Shown piece by piece: positions 18,141 to 27,454 of a DNA stretch of 64,000 bases. Source of the DNA: Bdellovibrionales bacterium (GTDB lineage Bacteria > Bdellovibrionota > Bdellovibrionia > Bdellovibrionales > Bdellovibrionaceae). Both the position numbers and the translations under genes were made by a program. Numbering within the stretch: position 1 is the first letter of the stretch; each line of letters begins with the position of its first letter. The stretch covers positions 1 to 64,000 of the forward strand of contig SXSU01000106.1 in assembly GCA_005793345.1 (NCBI GenBank), written 5' to 3'. Below the pieces are notes generated by a model, which worked only from the letters and a program-made list of their open reading frames with translations, searched no databases and was not told the DNA's origin.

Positions 18141-18743
18141 TTAGTTACAACGTCTCCATTGTAAGTGATAAATCATACCTGATTTAACATCAGCGCTATC
18201 AACAGTTGCCATTGCTTGATCATAAGCGCTATTTGTAGTTACCATCATTGAAGTATTTACTCTTAAATTGATGCTAGCACCACAAGGAGCCCAAACAAGT
18301 GAAGATGCAATTAAATTATTTGTTAATGTATAATCTGAATTTAAAGGGCCAACAAAGTTTCTACTCATTAAAGGACCTCGAGATCCTGCCCAAAAGTATT
18401 CAGCATTAAATCTTGAGCGACCACCATTTGGAAGAGCGTTAAATCCTCTATAGTCAACTGCAAATACAGCAACGCTATATCCTTGTGGAACTTGAACAGG
18501 TATAGTTATATTACAAGATTTACGATCAATTTGTTTGTTAGTCGTGTAACCAGCTTCAGTTACATAACTATCAAATAAAATACTAAGTGCTTGTTGATCT
18601 GGGCTCACTGTGACACTTGCTGAACCAGCAGGACAACCAGTACCACCATAGGCAGCGTCACCTAATCTTAAGGTATCCGCCTTAGCATCCATAGCAGCGA
18701 CTAGCATTGCACTTGCAAATAGTGTAGTTAATAATTTTCTCAT
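18141..18743 (-). CDS. Secreted DUF4360-family protein
   Basis: 200 residues. A signal peptide (LLTTLFASAMLVAAMDAKA) is followed by a compact beta-rich domain of the DUF4360 type: the CPAGSASVTVSPD start, the ISILFDSYVTEAG-like strand, a RKSCNITIPVQVPQGYSVAV core with VDYRGFNAL, and a C-terminal HLQWRRC. Four cysteines in the mature part suggest disulfides outside the cytoplasm. DUF4360 proteins are found in secreted form in several bacterial groups and in fungi; their function is unknown. It is monocistronic: a strong terminator follows and about 240 bases of AT-rich promoter region precede it. Its codon use looks less AT-skewed than its neighbours, which may reflect high expression. Confidence 0.8.
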   Translation of the reverse strand: MRKLLTTLFASAMLVAAMDAKADTLRLGDAAYGGTGCPAGSASVTVSPDQQALSILFDSYVTEAGYTTNKQIDRKSCNITIPVQVPQGYSVAVFAVDYRGFNALPNGGRSRFNAEYFWAGSRGPLMSRNFVGPLNSDYTLTNNLIASSLVWAPCGASINLRVNTSMMVTTNSAYDQAMATVDSADVKSGMIYHLQWRRCN

Positions 18744-19081
18744 TGAAAACCCCCTTAAGTTTTCTTCTTTAGTAAATAGTTTTTATTTTAATTTAAACTA
18801 AAGAAAATGTTTATTGTTATATCTAACCAAATAAATGGTATCGATATTTCTGTTACCTGTTCACAAAGCAACACTAATGCCATAATAACTGGTGTCAATA
18901 AGATCCTATTTTCGGATTTTATTTTTCTAAATTGCGTTAAGTAAATTTTGAATGTGATTTTATTTTTGCAATCTTTTTTATCTTGAATTTTTTTAAAATT
19001 TTTATTTTTGAAAAAAATTTAGTTTGCGTTCCATTTTTAAAAATATTTTTGGAACGATATTTAAAAAAGGAGAACATTTTT

Positions 19082-19912
19082 ATGTTGCAGAATTTATTTT
19101 TTTTCGCATTGGCTTATTATTTTAAAAAGAATGATCAAAAATTAGGTTTGAAATTTTTATTAAATCAGTTGGATCATTCGTTTATACCAGATGATTTTCA
19201 TAATTGGTTTTTAGAAAATAAGAATGATTTAATTTCAGTTATTAAAAAATGGTCGGAAGATCAAATACAAGTAACTTATCCATCGTGTTGGGATTATCCA
19301 GAAGTTTTTTTAGATAAATTAGATGATCCACCTTTATTATTATTTTATAAAGGCACTCCAATTTGGAAAAATAAAAATTGCATATCAGTTGTTGGCTCAC
19401 GAAAAATGACTGAGCAATCAAAAAAATGGATTGAAAGTGAACTTTATCTATTTTTAAAATACTCTAAAAGTGTTTTGGTAAGTGGCGGTGCAATTGGAAT
19501 TGACCAAGAATCACATTTACAATCACTTCGTCTTTCACTCCCAACTATTGTGGTTATTCCATCTGGGCTTAGTAATGTTTATCCGCAAGTATTAGGAAGC
19601 TGGATGACTTCTGTAATATCAAAAGGTGGAGTGTTTTTATCTGAGTATTTCCCAGATCAAGAAATGCGAACATTTCACTTTGTGCAGAGAAATCGTTTAA
19701 TAGCAGCACTTGGTAATTCAGTGTTAATCATTCAAGGTGAAAAACGAAGCGGAACTCTTATGACAGCCAAGCTTGCTCTAAAGATTGGTCAACCCTTAGG
19801 TGTTTTACCAGCTCACCCCTCAGATCAAATGTGCTCCGGTAATTTAGAAGTGATGAGGTGGGGAGGCTCAGTGATTAGTGACCATAAAGATTTACAAATT
19901 TTGAATCAATAA
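19082..19912 (+). CDS. dprA: DNA-processing protein DprA
   Basis: 276 residues. DprA binds incoming single-stranded DNA and loads RecA during natural transformation. The Rossmann-like DprA core is evident: SVVGSRKMTEQSKKW-like start (ISVVGSRKMTEQ), the VSGGAIGIDQESH nucleotide-binding loop (about 130-145), PSGLSNVYP, the FHFVQRNRLIAALGNSVLII segment and EKRSGTLMTAKLALKIGQPL. ATG 19082 is chosen because AAAAAAGGAGAACATTTTT precedes it; the frame is open about 100 bases further upstream, but that extension is low-complexity. It stands alone on the plus strand, convergent with the next gene. No C-terminal winged-helix DML1 domain is seen, so the protein is at the short end of the family. Confidence 0.9.
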   Translation: MLQNLFFFALAYYFKKNDQKLGLKFLLNQLDHSFIPDDFHNWFLENKNDLISVIKKWSEDQIQVTYPSCWDYPEVFLDKLDDPPLLLFYKGTPIWKNKNCISVVGSRKMTEQSKKWIESELYLFLKYSKSVLVSGGAIGIDQESHLQSLRLSLPTIVVIPSGLSNVYPQVLGSWMTSVISKGGVFLSEYFPDQEMRTFHFVQRNRLIAALGNSVLIIQGEKRSGTLMTAKLALKIGQPLGVLPAHPSDQMCSGNLEVMRWGGSVISDHKDLQILNQ

Positions 19913-19923
19913 GTTTACTTAAT

Positions 19924-20907
19924 TTATTTAAATAAATATCCAGCGGAGATAATCATTTGTGAGCCAGATGAGTTTGTTGTTGAAGTGGAAGTGGAGGGGA
20001 GAATACCATATTCAAATTTTAAGATGAGGACATTGCGTTTATTGAGGAGTAAATCATAACCTGCGCCAAAATTAATTGTGTAATTTGTTGAGATGGATTC
20101 ATCACTTAAAATGTTAGATGATTTAGATGCTGGAATTAAAAAATGTCCACCCATTCCGGCCCACCCTCCTAGGCTTTTTCTAGAGAACATATATCTTAAA
20201 AGTCCACCAAATCCATAATAATTAATATTCACTTTACTTGTGGTACCTACACTATTTGATCCACTTACAACTAATGGGTGAATACCAACTCCTCCAATGC
20301 CATTAATTTGAGATGTAAAAGGTATTTTTAATAATACATTAACCCCAAGACCTGTGCCTGTCATATTTGACTGTACAATAGAAGTTTTAATATTAAGTGA
20401 ACTAATGAATAAACCACCACCCACACCGTACATTATTTTTTTTGAATCATAACCTGATTTATTTTTTCTTTTGTTTCTTTTTGCAAAAGAACTTTCTGAT
20501 TCAGAATCGAATAATACATCATTTGGATTATTTGATTTATCATCTTCGCTTTCGCTCTGGGCAAGAGCACGTTGAGATTTTTTTTTTGAAGCCACAATGA
20601 GATCATATTCTTTTGCATTACCTTTGAGAATTTCACCAATATAAGAATTTTCATCTGATTTTATTTTTCTTATAACTGCGGATCCTGTTTCTTTAAAGGA
20701 ATCTGGATCTTTGATAAGTACAACTTGATTAACTGAAAATTCATCCTCTTCGCCTTTAATTAGTATTTTATCATCTTTTAATTGAATAATTTCGGCAGCA
20801 TTTACTAATGATGAACAGATAATTGAAGATAAAATTATAAATAAATTCAAAGAATGAGATTTTATTTTGCTTATATTAAATTTTATAATTTGATTTGAAT
20901 TCTTCAC
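19924..20907 (-). CDS. Putative outer-membrane beta-barrel protein
   Basis: 327 residues. A long signal region (hydrophobic core SLNLFIILSSIICSSLVNA, cut near NAAE) is followed by a beta-rich N-terminal domain (about 40-105: IIQLKDDKILIKGEEDEFSV), a charged low-complexity linker rich in K, R, S and D (about 110-150), and a barrel-like C-terminal half with repeated Gly-aromatic strands (IMYGVGGGLFISSLNIKT; VNINYYGFGGLLRYMF; INFGAGYDLLLNKRNVLILK) ending GYLFK. This is the pattern of Bdellovibrio-type outer-membrane proteins with a short N-terminal domain. The specific family is not recognised. It converges with dprA, 11 bases apart. Confidence 0.6.
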   Translation of the reverse strand: MKNSNQIIKFNISKIKSHSLNLFIILSSIICSSLVNAAEIIQLKDDKILIKGEEDEFSVNQVVLIKDPDSFKETGSAVIRKIKSDENSYIGEILKGNAKEYDLIVASKKKSQRALAQSESEDDKSNNPNDVLFDSESESSFAKRNKRKNKSGYDSKKIMYGVGGGLFISSLNIKTSIVQSNMTGTGLGVNVLLKIPFTSQINGIGGVGIHPLVVSGSNSVGTTSKVNINYYGFGGLLRYMFSRKSLGGWAGMGGHFLIPASKSSNILSDESISTNYTINFGAGYDLLLNKRNVLILKFEYGILPSTSTSTTNSSGSQMIISAGYLFK

Positions 20908-20970
20908 AATATATAGAATACCAGAAGAAGAGTTGATGTCTATTGGACATTGGGACAGACTTAAAAGTGA

Positions 20971-21010
20971 GAAAACTACAGGGAGATATTAGTTTCAACC
21001 TGTAGCTTTC
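20971..21010 (-). terminator. Probable terminator after ssb
   Basis: Arms GAAAACTACAGG (20971-20982) and CCTGTAGCTTTC (20999-21010) form a 7-bp core stem extended by GAAA/TTTC, 27 bases past the ssb stop on the minus strand. The downstream minus-strand sequence is T-rich (TTTTCTCACTTTTAA). Confidence 0.55.
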
Positions 21011-21037
21011 TAATTGAGATTAAATTGCTATTAAAAA

Positions 21038-21475
21038 TTAAAATGGAAGTTCATCGTTTGTATTAAATATTGGCTCTGGGCCAAAATCAGGACTACCAGA
21101 ATCCATTGCTGATGCGCCTGAGTAAGAGGATTTCTCAGACCCATTTACTGGACTTAAAAATTGAACAGTATTTGCAACGATATCAGTTGCATATCTTTTT
21201 TGACCTTGTTGATCTTCCCATGAACGAGTTTGCAAGCGGCCTTCAACATAGGCTAATTTACCTTTAGATAAATATTTACCGCAGATATCTGCAAGTTTTC
21301 CCCAAACAGTGACATTGTGCCATTCTGTTTTTTCTTGCTTAGTTCCGCTTTTATCCATCCAAGATTCGCTAGTTGCTAAAACCATTTTACAAACAGTTTG
21401 ATCTTGGCCAATTTGTTTTACTTCAGGATCCTTGCCCAAACGGCCCACAATAATTACTTTATTTACTCCAGACAT
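21038..21475 (-). CDS. ssb: Single-stranded DNA-binding protein
   Basis: 145 residues. An OB-fold SSB: NKVIIVGRLGKDPEVKQIGQ at the start, then WHNVTVWGKLADICGKYLSK and KLAYVEGRLQTRSWEDQQGQ, followed by a short disordered linker and the acidic tip NTNDELPF that recruits partner proteins. The tetramer coats single-stranded DNA in replication, recombination and repair; DprA (next gene but one) is one of the partners of SSB-coated DNA in transformation. The length is typical for a bacterial SSB. It is transcribed alone, with about 60 bases of T-rich leader before the ATG and a terminator-like hairpin after the stop. GGGGAGGTAAA precedes the ATG. Confidence 0.95.
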   Translation of the reverse strand: MSGVNKVIIVGRLGKDPEVKQIGQDQTVCKMVLATSESWMDKSGTKQEKTEWHNVTVWGKLADICGKYLSKGKLAYVEGRLQTRSWEDQQGQKRYATDIVANTVQFLSPVNGSEKSSYSGASAMDSGSPDFGPEPIFNTNDELPF

Positions 21476-21631
21476 TTTACCTCCCCGTATGGAATTAAGT
21501 TATTGTTTAATTGTTCCAATATGCAAGGAGCAGGAAAAGGTTCAAGTAAATAATTTATGTTAATTAAATTTGACTGGTCCGCAAAACGGAATAACTCACA
21601 AAGTCATCGAACCTTATAAAGTAAAGTGATT

Positions 21632-21805
21632 ACTTAGTGGCTGGCGGGAAATGGGCTTTTGTATTTTAAAGTATAAATTTTACTTATATCAAGGCGCACT
21701 TTCGCAGCGCTAGCCAGAGGCGCTAACGCAAGAAAGTGCAACGCTGAGATAAGAAAAATTTATACTTTAAAATCAAAATCGCCATTTCCCGCCAGCCACT
21801 ACTTA
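21632..21805. mobile_element. Family B MITE-like element, copy B1, with flanking direct repeats
   Basis: The 165-bp element 21636-21800 is an imperfect palindrome with ends AGTGGCTGGCGGGAAATGG / CCATTTCCCGCCAGCCACT. It is flanked by ACTTA on both sides (21632-21636 and 21801-21805; the first base of the element may be shared, so the duplication is 4 or 5 bp). Its reverse complement matches copy B2 (44332-44496) at 164 of 165 positions. The element starts at the last codon of gspN: the gspN stop TAG is formed with its first bases, while the uninterrupted sequence would read AAG TAA. Confidence 0.85.
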
Positions 21806-22755
21806 GACGGAATAATGTTTGGTGGCATTCCAAATGATGATGAAGAAACTTTAAATTTGAATCGAGCATTTTCTCCAGATGGAGTTTTATAAGCATCAAG
21901 TAGAGATAAAAATAATCCCGCTTTAGACTGGAAAATTTTTGTAGCAGTTAAGTCTAACTCAAACTCATAGGCACCAAGCATTGGAGAAAAATTTTGGGCT
22001 GGGTTTATACCCAGAGTCATTTGACCTTTTACTTTTCCAAATAAATCATCTTTATTCGAGCCGACATCACCTTGTTCGATTATTAGTTGTCCATTGATTA
22101 GTCGTCCTTTAACTTCAAGAATTCCTAATTTAAGCTCAGGCAATGTCATAGGGCCCATTGCAGTATTGATATTTGCATTTGGCAAAATAAAATCCGAAAC
22201 ATGAAGTTGTAAATCCATTTCTGGAGATTCTGTCGATTGTAAATCGGCTTGAGCATCAATATTTAAATTTACTTTCCCACTCATTTGAAATGGCATTTTT
22301 AAAACTTCACGAATAGATTTTAGCTCTAATTGTTCGGCTTCTATAATAACTCTTTGCCGATCTTCTGAGTTTTCTGTACTACTCCCTTTTTTAATTTGAA
22401 TTTTAACATTACCATCAAAAAGTCCTTCTGCTCGAACAGTTCCATAGGGTTTTTTATTAATTATCGCAGATATAGATGGAGTTATTCCAAGTTGATTTGT
22501 CATGACCCCTGGAAGAAAGGGAGCTTCAACAAAAACCTGATCAAATTTTAAAGCTGGAGGAATTAAGTCTAAACTTAATTCTGAAAATTGAAGGAAAACT
22601 TGATTTTGTGAAACTTCAGAAACTCGAGTTGAAACAAAATCACTTAAATCTCCTGTCGGAAAAAAATAAATAAAGAATAAAGTCCCAATAAATGAAATAA
22701 CTGAAGTCCAGTAAAAAATTTTCTTGAGAATAACTTTTATTGAAATGTTTTGCAT
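21799..22755 (-). CDS. gspN: Type II secretion system protein GspN
   Basis: 318 residues. An N-terminal membrane anchor (IFYWTSVISFIGTLFFIYFF) is followed by an extended periplasmic domain with the long beta-rich pattern of GspN (LDLIPPALKFDQVFVEAPFL; VKGRLINGQLIIEQGDVG; LGAYEFELDLTATKIF). The deltaproteobacterial-type GspN differs from the enterobacterial version but belongs to the same inner-membrane platform set. It is the last gene of gspJ-K-L-M-N, nine bases after gspM. Its stop codon coincides with the end of mobile element B1; the protein sequence is not changed by the insertion. Confidence 0.8.
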   Translation of the reverse strand: MQNISIKVILKKIFYWTSVISFIGTLFFIYFFPTGDLSDFVSTRVSEVSQNQVFLQFSELSLDLIPPALKFDQVFVEAPFLPGVMTNQLGITPSISAIINKKPYGTVRAEGLFDGNVKIQIKKGSSTENSEDRQRVIIEAEQLELKSIREVLKMPFQMSGKVNLNIDAQADLQSTESPEMDLQLHVSDFILPNANINTAMGPMTLPELKLGILEVKGRLINGQLIIEQGDVGSNKDDLFGKVKGQMTLGINPAQNFSPMLGAYEFELDLTATKIFQSKAGLFLSLLDAYKTPSGENARFKFKVSSSSFGMPPNIIPSK

Positions 22756-22764
22756 ATATTTATT

Positions 22765-23475
22765 TTATTCATCAGAGTTTGCAGTAGGTTCGTCTGATGA
22801 CTCCTCATCATTATTTTTCTTTTTAGATCTTGGATTTTCTTGTTCTTCTTCTCTTGGCATTTCCATTTGTGGTGTTTTTAAAGAAATTACTTTTGCCAGC
22901 AAATGAAAATATCCAGGATTATCAAGGCTTGCTTCCATAGTTAAATCCGTAAATTTGACACTGGGGTGAAGCTTTGAAAGTTGAAATGCGACATCTACAA
23001 TTTGTCGTGTATTTAAATTTTGCAATTGTACTTCAACAGCACCAATACTAAATTCAACAGGAATTAGTTTTGAATTTGCACTCGTTTGCTGAACTGATTT
23101 TATTTGCTCAGGAATTAAATTTAAATTTGTTAATTCATTTTTTATTTGGCTTTCTAATACTTGTGAATCTGGAGCTTGCGGTATATTTGGTACTAAACTA
23201 GCATCTCTAGAGGTTTTTAAAAGTTCTCTGGTTAATTCTCGCTTTGCTTCGAACTCTAATTCTGAATCAAAACTACTAAATAAATTACTTATTGGAACCA
23301 TAAACATAATCAATAATGCAACAAAGACAATTCCAATTTGAATTATTTTTTGGGAGTTTGGACTTTGATCTTCATATTTTTCAAGGGCTTGTTGATAAGC
23401 AGAAGATTCTTGAATTTTATCCCAAATTATTTTTAACCGTTCTTGGAGTTGGGAGATTAATTCTTTATAATTCAT
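22765..23475 (-). CDS. gspM: Type II secretion system protein GspM
   Basis: 236 residues. A cytoplasmic stub, one transmembrane helix at about 45-65 (IIQIGIVFVALLIMFMVPIS), a coiled segment, and a periplasmic ferredoxin-like domain (IPVEFSIGAVEVQLQNLNTR; VAFQLSKLHPSVKF) as in GspM/PilO. The C-terminus is a charged low-complexity tail (REEEQENPRSKKKNNDEESS). GspM pairs with GspL in the inner-membrane platform. Its ATG overlaps the end of gspL by four bases (ATGA type) and gspN follows after nine bases, so expression is coupled. Confidence 0.8.
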   Translation of the reverse strand: MNYKELISQLQERLKIIWDKIQESSAYQQALEKYEDQSPNSQKIIQIGIVFVALLIMFMVPISNLFSSFDSELEFEAKRELTRELLKTSRDASLVPNIPQAPDSQVLESQIKNELTNLNLIPEQIKSVQQTSANSKLIPVEFSIGAVEVQLQNLNTRQIVDVAFQLSKLHPSVKFTDLTMEASLDNPGYFHLLAKVISLKTPQMEMPREEEQENPRSKKKNNDEESSDEPTANSDE

Positions 23476-25154
23476 TTTGTAACCCTTTGTATATTACGAT
23501 CCACTTCGAATTCGACTTTAAATGCTGATCGCCCGCTTATCGTAGGTAATCTTGATTGACTCGAATTAATTTTATTATTGATGGATAATCCTTTTAGAGC
23601 GTTTTGAAGTAAAGTAACATCTTTGGGTTGAGCGACATAACCTTCAAGTAAAACATTAGTTTCAGAAATTACAACTCTTGACATTTCAATTGGTAAAATT
23701 TGTCGACTTGGAATTGCATCATTTATTTTCTTTAAAATAGTTGAGGCAGAATTCATTGTCGCAATTCCAGAAATAGTTTTAATTTCTTTTATAGTTTTCT
23801 TTTTTTCTTTAATAAATTTGTTAATATTATTTTCGTTGGCTTTTGACCCTTTAAGTCGTGCAATAGTTTTTGCTTGATCTTTCATAACCTCTAATGATTG
23901 TTCAGCCATTGTAATTGAATAAGTATCTCGAAGCTGTGTATAAGCAAAAAAAGCAATAAATAAAAAAGCAGCATATTTTAGAGTTGTAGACCATTTTGTT
24001 AAGAAGGAATGAAGTTTATGTGACTTTAAAGAGTATTCACCTCGTAATAAACTCACTGCTGGATTTCGAGGTTTTCTAAGACCTTCGATGGCAAGTCCAA
24101 GTGAGGGACCAATGACAGCATCTATATGAGGAGTTTTTTCAAAATATATATTTTGATAATTAGATAAGACAGAATATTTATTAACCGGAATTTCTAATCC
24201 TTGAGTTAAATAAGGTCCAAGATTTTGCATTAAACTCATTCCACCAGAAATCAAAACAGCAGTAACTTGACAATGGTGAAGTGATTGAAATTCTAATACA
24301 CTAAACTTTAAATCTTTTACTAAATCAGAGACTACACCAGAAATTAATGATGAATAAAAAATTTGATCAGGAGTTGCTCCTTCTGTCGTTGTTAAAATAA
24401 AAGAGTTTGTTTGCAGTTGTTTGTAGGCTTCAGTTATTGGTATTTGATACTTTTTACTTAAGGCTTCTGCAATCGCTTTTGCTCCCCAAGAAATTGTTCT
24501 TACATCAGTTAACTTTTTATCTTCTAGCAAGAGTACTGTTGAGTGACTATGTCCAATATTTAAAATAACTTGGCATAATTTTAAAGGGCGAGTAGAGACC
24601 TCATCTTCGCTTTCATCCATTTGTATGAGAGGAGTTGACGAAACAGGGATTGGTTCATTCCATGATAAGAAATGGTTTGAGAAAGCAAGTCCCTCTGGAG
24701 TTAGTAAAGAAATTTGAATATTGCAATCATTCATGAATTGAGTGGACTTTTTAATATTTTCAGTGGGAGAAGCGCAGGCAAGAATTTCACTTTGTACGCT
24801 ATCAAATTGAATAATTCGACCATCAAATAATGTTTCATCTGAGTTAAAAGGTAAATCTTCTTCGAGCTCAAAGGGTAAACTTTTTAGAATTTTTATTCGG
24901 TCTTTGAACGGAAAAGATTTTGTTCTTACGCTGACGAGTTCTTGATTTAATCCAAGTGTAAATCGAGTTTGAATAGGATCAAATATCGTAAGTTCAGTTC
25001 GAAGATATTCGATAATTTCTAATTCGCGATCAAGTATATTTGGATTAACAAATACTTTTTCGAAAAAATGAGTTAAAAATAATCCTTTTTTTGTAAACTC
25101 TACGGCAGATATTTTAACTGCGTAAGAGCCAATATCAATTCCTACTGATAACAT
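23472..25154 (-). CDS. gspL: Type II secretion system protein GspL (PilM-like actin fold)
   Basis: 560 residues. The first 370 residues form a PilM/GspL actin-like domain (SVGIDIGSYAVKISAVEFTK; VILNIGHSHSTVLLLED; AVLISGGMSLMQNLGPYLTQ). A transmembrane helix at about 410 (YAAFLFIAFFAYTQL) and a periplasmic ferredoxin-like region with coiled coil complete the GspL architecture. GspL links the GspE ATPase to GspM in the secretion platform. It lies five bases after gspK. The cytoplasmic domain contains an insert with SEDEV acidic residues. GspE, GspF, GspD and GspC are not encoded in this window. Confidence 0.85.
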   Translation of the reverse strand: MLSVGIDIGSYAVKISAVEFTKKGLFLTHFFEKVFVNPNILDRELEIIEYLRTELTIFDPIQTRFTLGLNQELVSVRTKSFPFKDRIKILKSLPFELEEDLPFNSDETLFDGRIIQFDSVQSEILACASPTENIKKSTQFMNDCNIQISLLTPEGLAFSNHFLSWNEPIPVSSTPLIQMDESEDEVSTRPLKLCQVILNIGHSHSTVLLLEDKKLTDVRTISWGAKAIAEALSKKYQIPITEAYKQLQTNSFILTTTEGATPDQIFYSSLISGVVSDLVKDLKFSVLEFQSLHHCQVTAVLISGGMSLMQNLGPYLTQGLEIPVNKYSVLSNYQNIYFEKTPHIDAVIGPSLGLAIEGLRKPRNPAVSLLRGEYSLKSHKLHSFLTKWSTTLKYAAFLFIAFFAYTQLRDTYSITMAEQSLEVMKDQAKTIARLKGSKANENNINKFIKEKKKTIKEIKTISGIATMNSASTILKKINDAIPSRQILPIEMSRVVISETNVLLEGYVAQPKDVTLLQNALKGLSINNKINSSQSRLPTISGRSAFKVEFEVDRNIQRVTK

Positions 25155-25159
25155 ATTAA

Positions 25160-26467
25160 TTACCTCTCACTCCAGTATACGATGCGAGGAGGTGTTTTGG
25201 GAAGGGCCTGATTTGTAGAATTTGAAGAATTTGTTGAGTTTGTTTTATCATTACTATCATTGCTGTTATTTTTACTATCATTATTGCCGTTATCATTATT
25301 TTGGTTTTGAGTTTGGGTCATTGCGCTTGCAATTTGGCTTTGTTGGCATTTAACTTCATAAGTAATAGCGTTGATTTCAACAGTAACTTTTCCATAACTG
25401 CCAATTGAATTTATACGAAAATGACAGGGACTACTTTTGACATCAATCGGGATCTTAGTCTGGTCTTCGTCGCTGACTCGGGCCCCAACACTATTGGCAT
25501 ATTTAAAAAAATCGTCAGCATCATTAAATGGGCCACCCTCTTTTGTATTATTTCGTCGTTCAATAATTTTATTAACAACTTCATCAGTAAAACTTGTATG
25601 TAATGTTTTTATCACCGATGGTTCAGCATTGTTTGGATTCACTGCGTATGGACCAAAGACTGTAATTACTGGTTCTAATATTTTAAAGACTTCATCGGAG
25701 ACTCCAGGAACAATTAATAATTCGTTTACTGATCTAAACCAGCGATTGGGTGGAAATTTAATATCAGCTTCACGATCAAGATTTTTAAGTTTATCGTAGT
25801 AAGAACTTTCATCGCCACCATTTAAGCTTTGTGTATCGGGATCTAGAAAATCTTGAATATTATTTATAATTTCAGAATATCTAAAATCGCGATTTTCTTT
25901 GGCCCATTCATCATCTTGCTCAATTCTAGATTTAAATAGATCTTCAAGTTTTTTTCGAATTCTCATTCTTTGCGAATTAGGATTATTGGGTTGAGTTTCA
26001 TCATATCCGACAGGTGAATTTAGATCGTTGATGTTGATACGATCTTCAGTTTGGATAGTCATAGAGTATGAAGCATCCATGGCTGAAGCTTTTACGATTT
26101 TATTCATTGCTTCAATGTCGACGCTGCTCATATCCCCTATTGCAGAAGGGGGCCACATGAAAGGAAATTGATAAATCATATCAAGAAGGCGAGCCTGTTC
26201 TCCCATATCAGTTGCCATCTTGCTATTTTTCATTTGTTGATAAAAACGAATTCGAAGTCGAGCAAATTCAATTCCAGATTTCGCAGCATAATATGCTTTT
26301 ACTCGATTAATAGCTTGAGAGTTTACTGTGTATTCGACTGTCGTTTCGTAATTGACCTCATTGACAATAAAAGTAATGAGTAAAACCATAAATAAAGCCG
26401 TCATCAATGCAATTCCCTTTTGGCTTTTGAATGTTTTTGAGAAAAAATGATTGGTTTTATTTTTCAT
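25160..26467 (-). CDS. gspK: Type II secretion minor pseudopilin GspK
   Basis: 435 residues. The start has a prepilin-like segment (SQKGIALMTALFMVLLITFI) in which processing would occur before the hydrophobic helix; GspK typically lacks the Glu5 of other pseudopilins, and here the position is Leu/Met. The rest is the large GspK globular domain with the SAM-like/helix-hairpin-helix region (RSVNELLIVPGVSDEVFKIL). The final 50 residues are a low-complexity N/S/D/T-rich tail before PPRIVYWSER. GspK caps the pseudopilus tip with GspI and GspJ. It lies 48 bases after gspJ. Confidence 0.85.
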   Translation of the reverse strand: MKNKTNHFFSKTFKSQKGIALMTALFMVLLITFIVNEVNYETTVEYTVNSQAINRVKAYYAAKSGIEFARLRIRFYQQMKNSKMATDMGEQARLLDMIYQFPFMWPPSAIGDMSSVDIEAMNKIVKASAMDASYSMTIQTEDRININDLNSPVGYDETQPNNPNSQRMRIRKKLEDLFKSRIEQDDEWAKENRDFRYSEIINNIQDFLDPDTQSLNGGDESSYYDKLKNLDREADIKFPPNRWFRSVNELLIVPGVSDEVFKILEPVITVFGPYAVNPNNAEPSVIKTLHTSFTDEVVNKIIERRNNTKEGGPFNDADDFFKYANSVGARVSDEDQTKIPIDVKSSPCHFRINSIGSYGKVTVEINAITYEVKCQQSQIASAMTQTQNQNNDNGNNDSKNNSNDSNDKTNSTNSSNSTNQALPKTPPRIVYWSER

Positions 26468-26515
26468 TTTTTGTCCTCTATTTATAAGTTTAAAGTTTAA
26501 AGTTTAAGATTAAGT

Positions 26516-27442
26516 TTAATTGGTGTTGGCTTGTTTTACTGAAGGGTTATTAGGAAAGTGGAGTGGGGCCATGACCTGAATTGAAATGCTCCTATCTTTT
26601 TTAATTTTTATATTTTTAGGAAGTTTCATTGTAATATCAACTTGAATGGCTTCAGGAAAGAATCCTTTAGTATTATCATCGCCAGTTTTATCACTTCGCC
26701 ACTCATCAACCCAATCTTTTTTCTTTTTAGAATAGTACTTAACCTTAAATTCAAGAACGTGCTCCATAATCTGAGAGGGTTTTCCTCCCTTAGTCACATC
26801 TTTATCAACTACAGGAGAGAAGCGGCGAAATAAACATTGTCCAGCATCATCTGTTTTATCAGCTTTAATTTTACATGAATCTAGATAATAACCCACTTCG
26901 GCGATATCAGATTGAGGTGCATCTTTAGATAGTCGCACTGTATTTGAAGTTACAAAATGGAATTCTTTTTCCTTTCCCATAAAATGGGTGGTAGGTGCAA
27001 TTCTGTTTTCAAATTGTATAAACTTTTTTATTTGGTTTTGAGCAGAGCTTGCTGGTGAGGAGGCATTTGGATCTAGCCCGTCATTTTCGGTATTGGGTAT
27101 GTCTTCATTAGGTGTAGAAATAGATCCATCTGCATTTACATTGGGGGTATTTGTAGGAATTGGATTCTCATTTGGATTAGGACTAGGAACTGGTGAGGCT
27201 TTAGTTTTAGCTAATAAAAATGCAAGTTCTTTTTCTAAATCACTGGCATGATAAGCCAGTTGAACATCGCGTTCAATCAATTTTGCAACGTCGCGAACCT
27301 GAGTGATATTATCGATTTGTTCTTGAATTTTTGCTTTCGAATTTAAAGCTTGCTGAATAGCTCTTGCGGTCATGACTGTAAGTGTAGCCATAATTGCCAA
27401 TGTGATCAAAGTTTCAATGAGTGTAAATCCATTTTTTTTCAT
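26516..27442 (-). CDS. gspJ: Type II secretion minor pseudopilin GspJ
   Basis: 308 residues. A class III prepilin signal (MKKNGFTLIETLITLAIMAT: cut after Gly5, methylated Phe, Glu at +5) leads into the N-terminal pilin helix; the globular domain has the GspJ/PulJ-type end (IQVDITMKLPKNIKIKKD). A Pro/Asn/Ser-rich insert of about 50 residues (around 85-135) makes it longer than usual. GspJ sits in the pseudopilus tip with GspI and GspK. Its upstream neighbour should be gspI, but the HigBA insert lies between, so gspJ must have its own promoter: a TATAAT (27455-27460 on the minus strand) stands just seven bases from the presumed start site, with no ribosome site before the ATG. Confidence 0.85.
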   Translation of the reverse strand: MKKNGFTLIETLITLAIMATLTVMTARAIQQALNSKAKIQEQIDNITQVRDVAKLIERDVQLAYHASDLEKELAFLLAKTKASPVPSPNPNENPIPTNTPNVNADGSISTPNEDIPNTENDGLDPNASSPASSAQNQIKKFIQFENRIAPTTHFMGKEKEFHFVTSNTVRLSKDAPQSDIAEVGYYLDSCKIKADKTDDAGQCLFRRFSPVVDKDVTKGGKPSQIMEHVLEFKVKYYSKKKKDWVDEWRSDKTGDDNTKGFFPEAIQVDITMKLPKNIKIKKDRSISIQVMAPLHFPNNPSVKQANTN

Positions 27443-27454
27443 CGCTTAAAGATT

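Noticed and set aside
25421-25799. Plus-strand open frames opposite gspK
   Set aside because: They lie wholly antisense to a well-supported pseudopilin gene and show no family resemblance.
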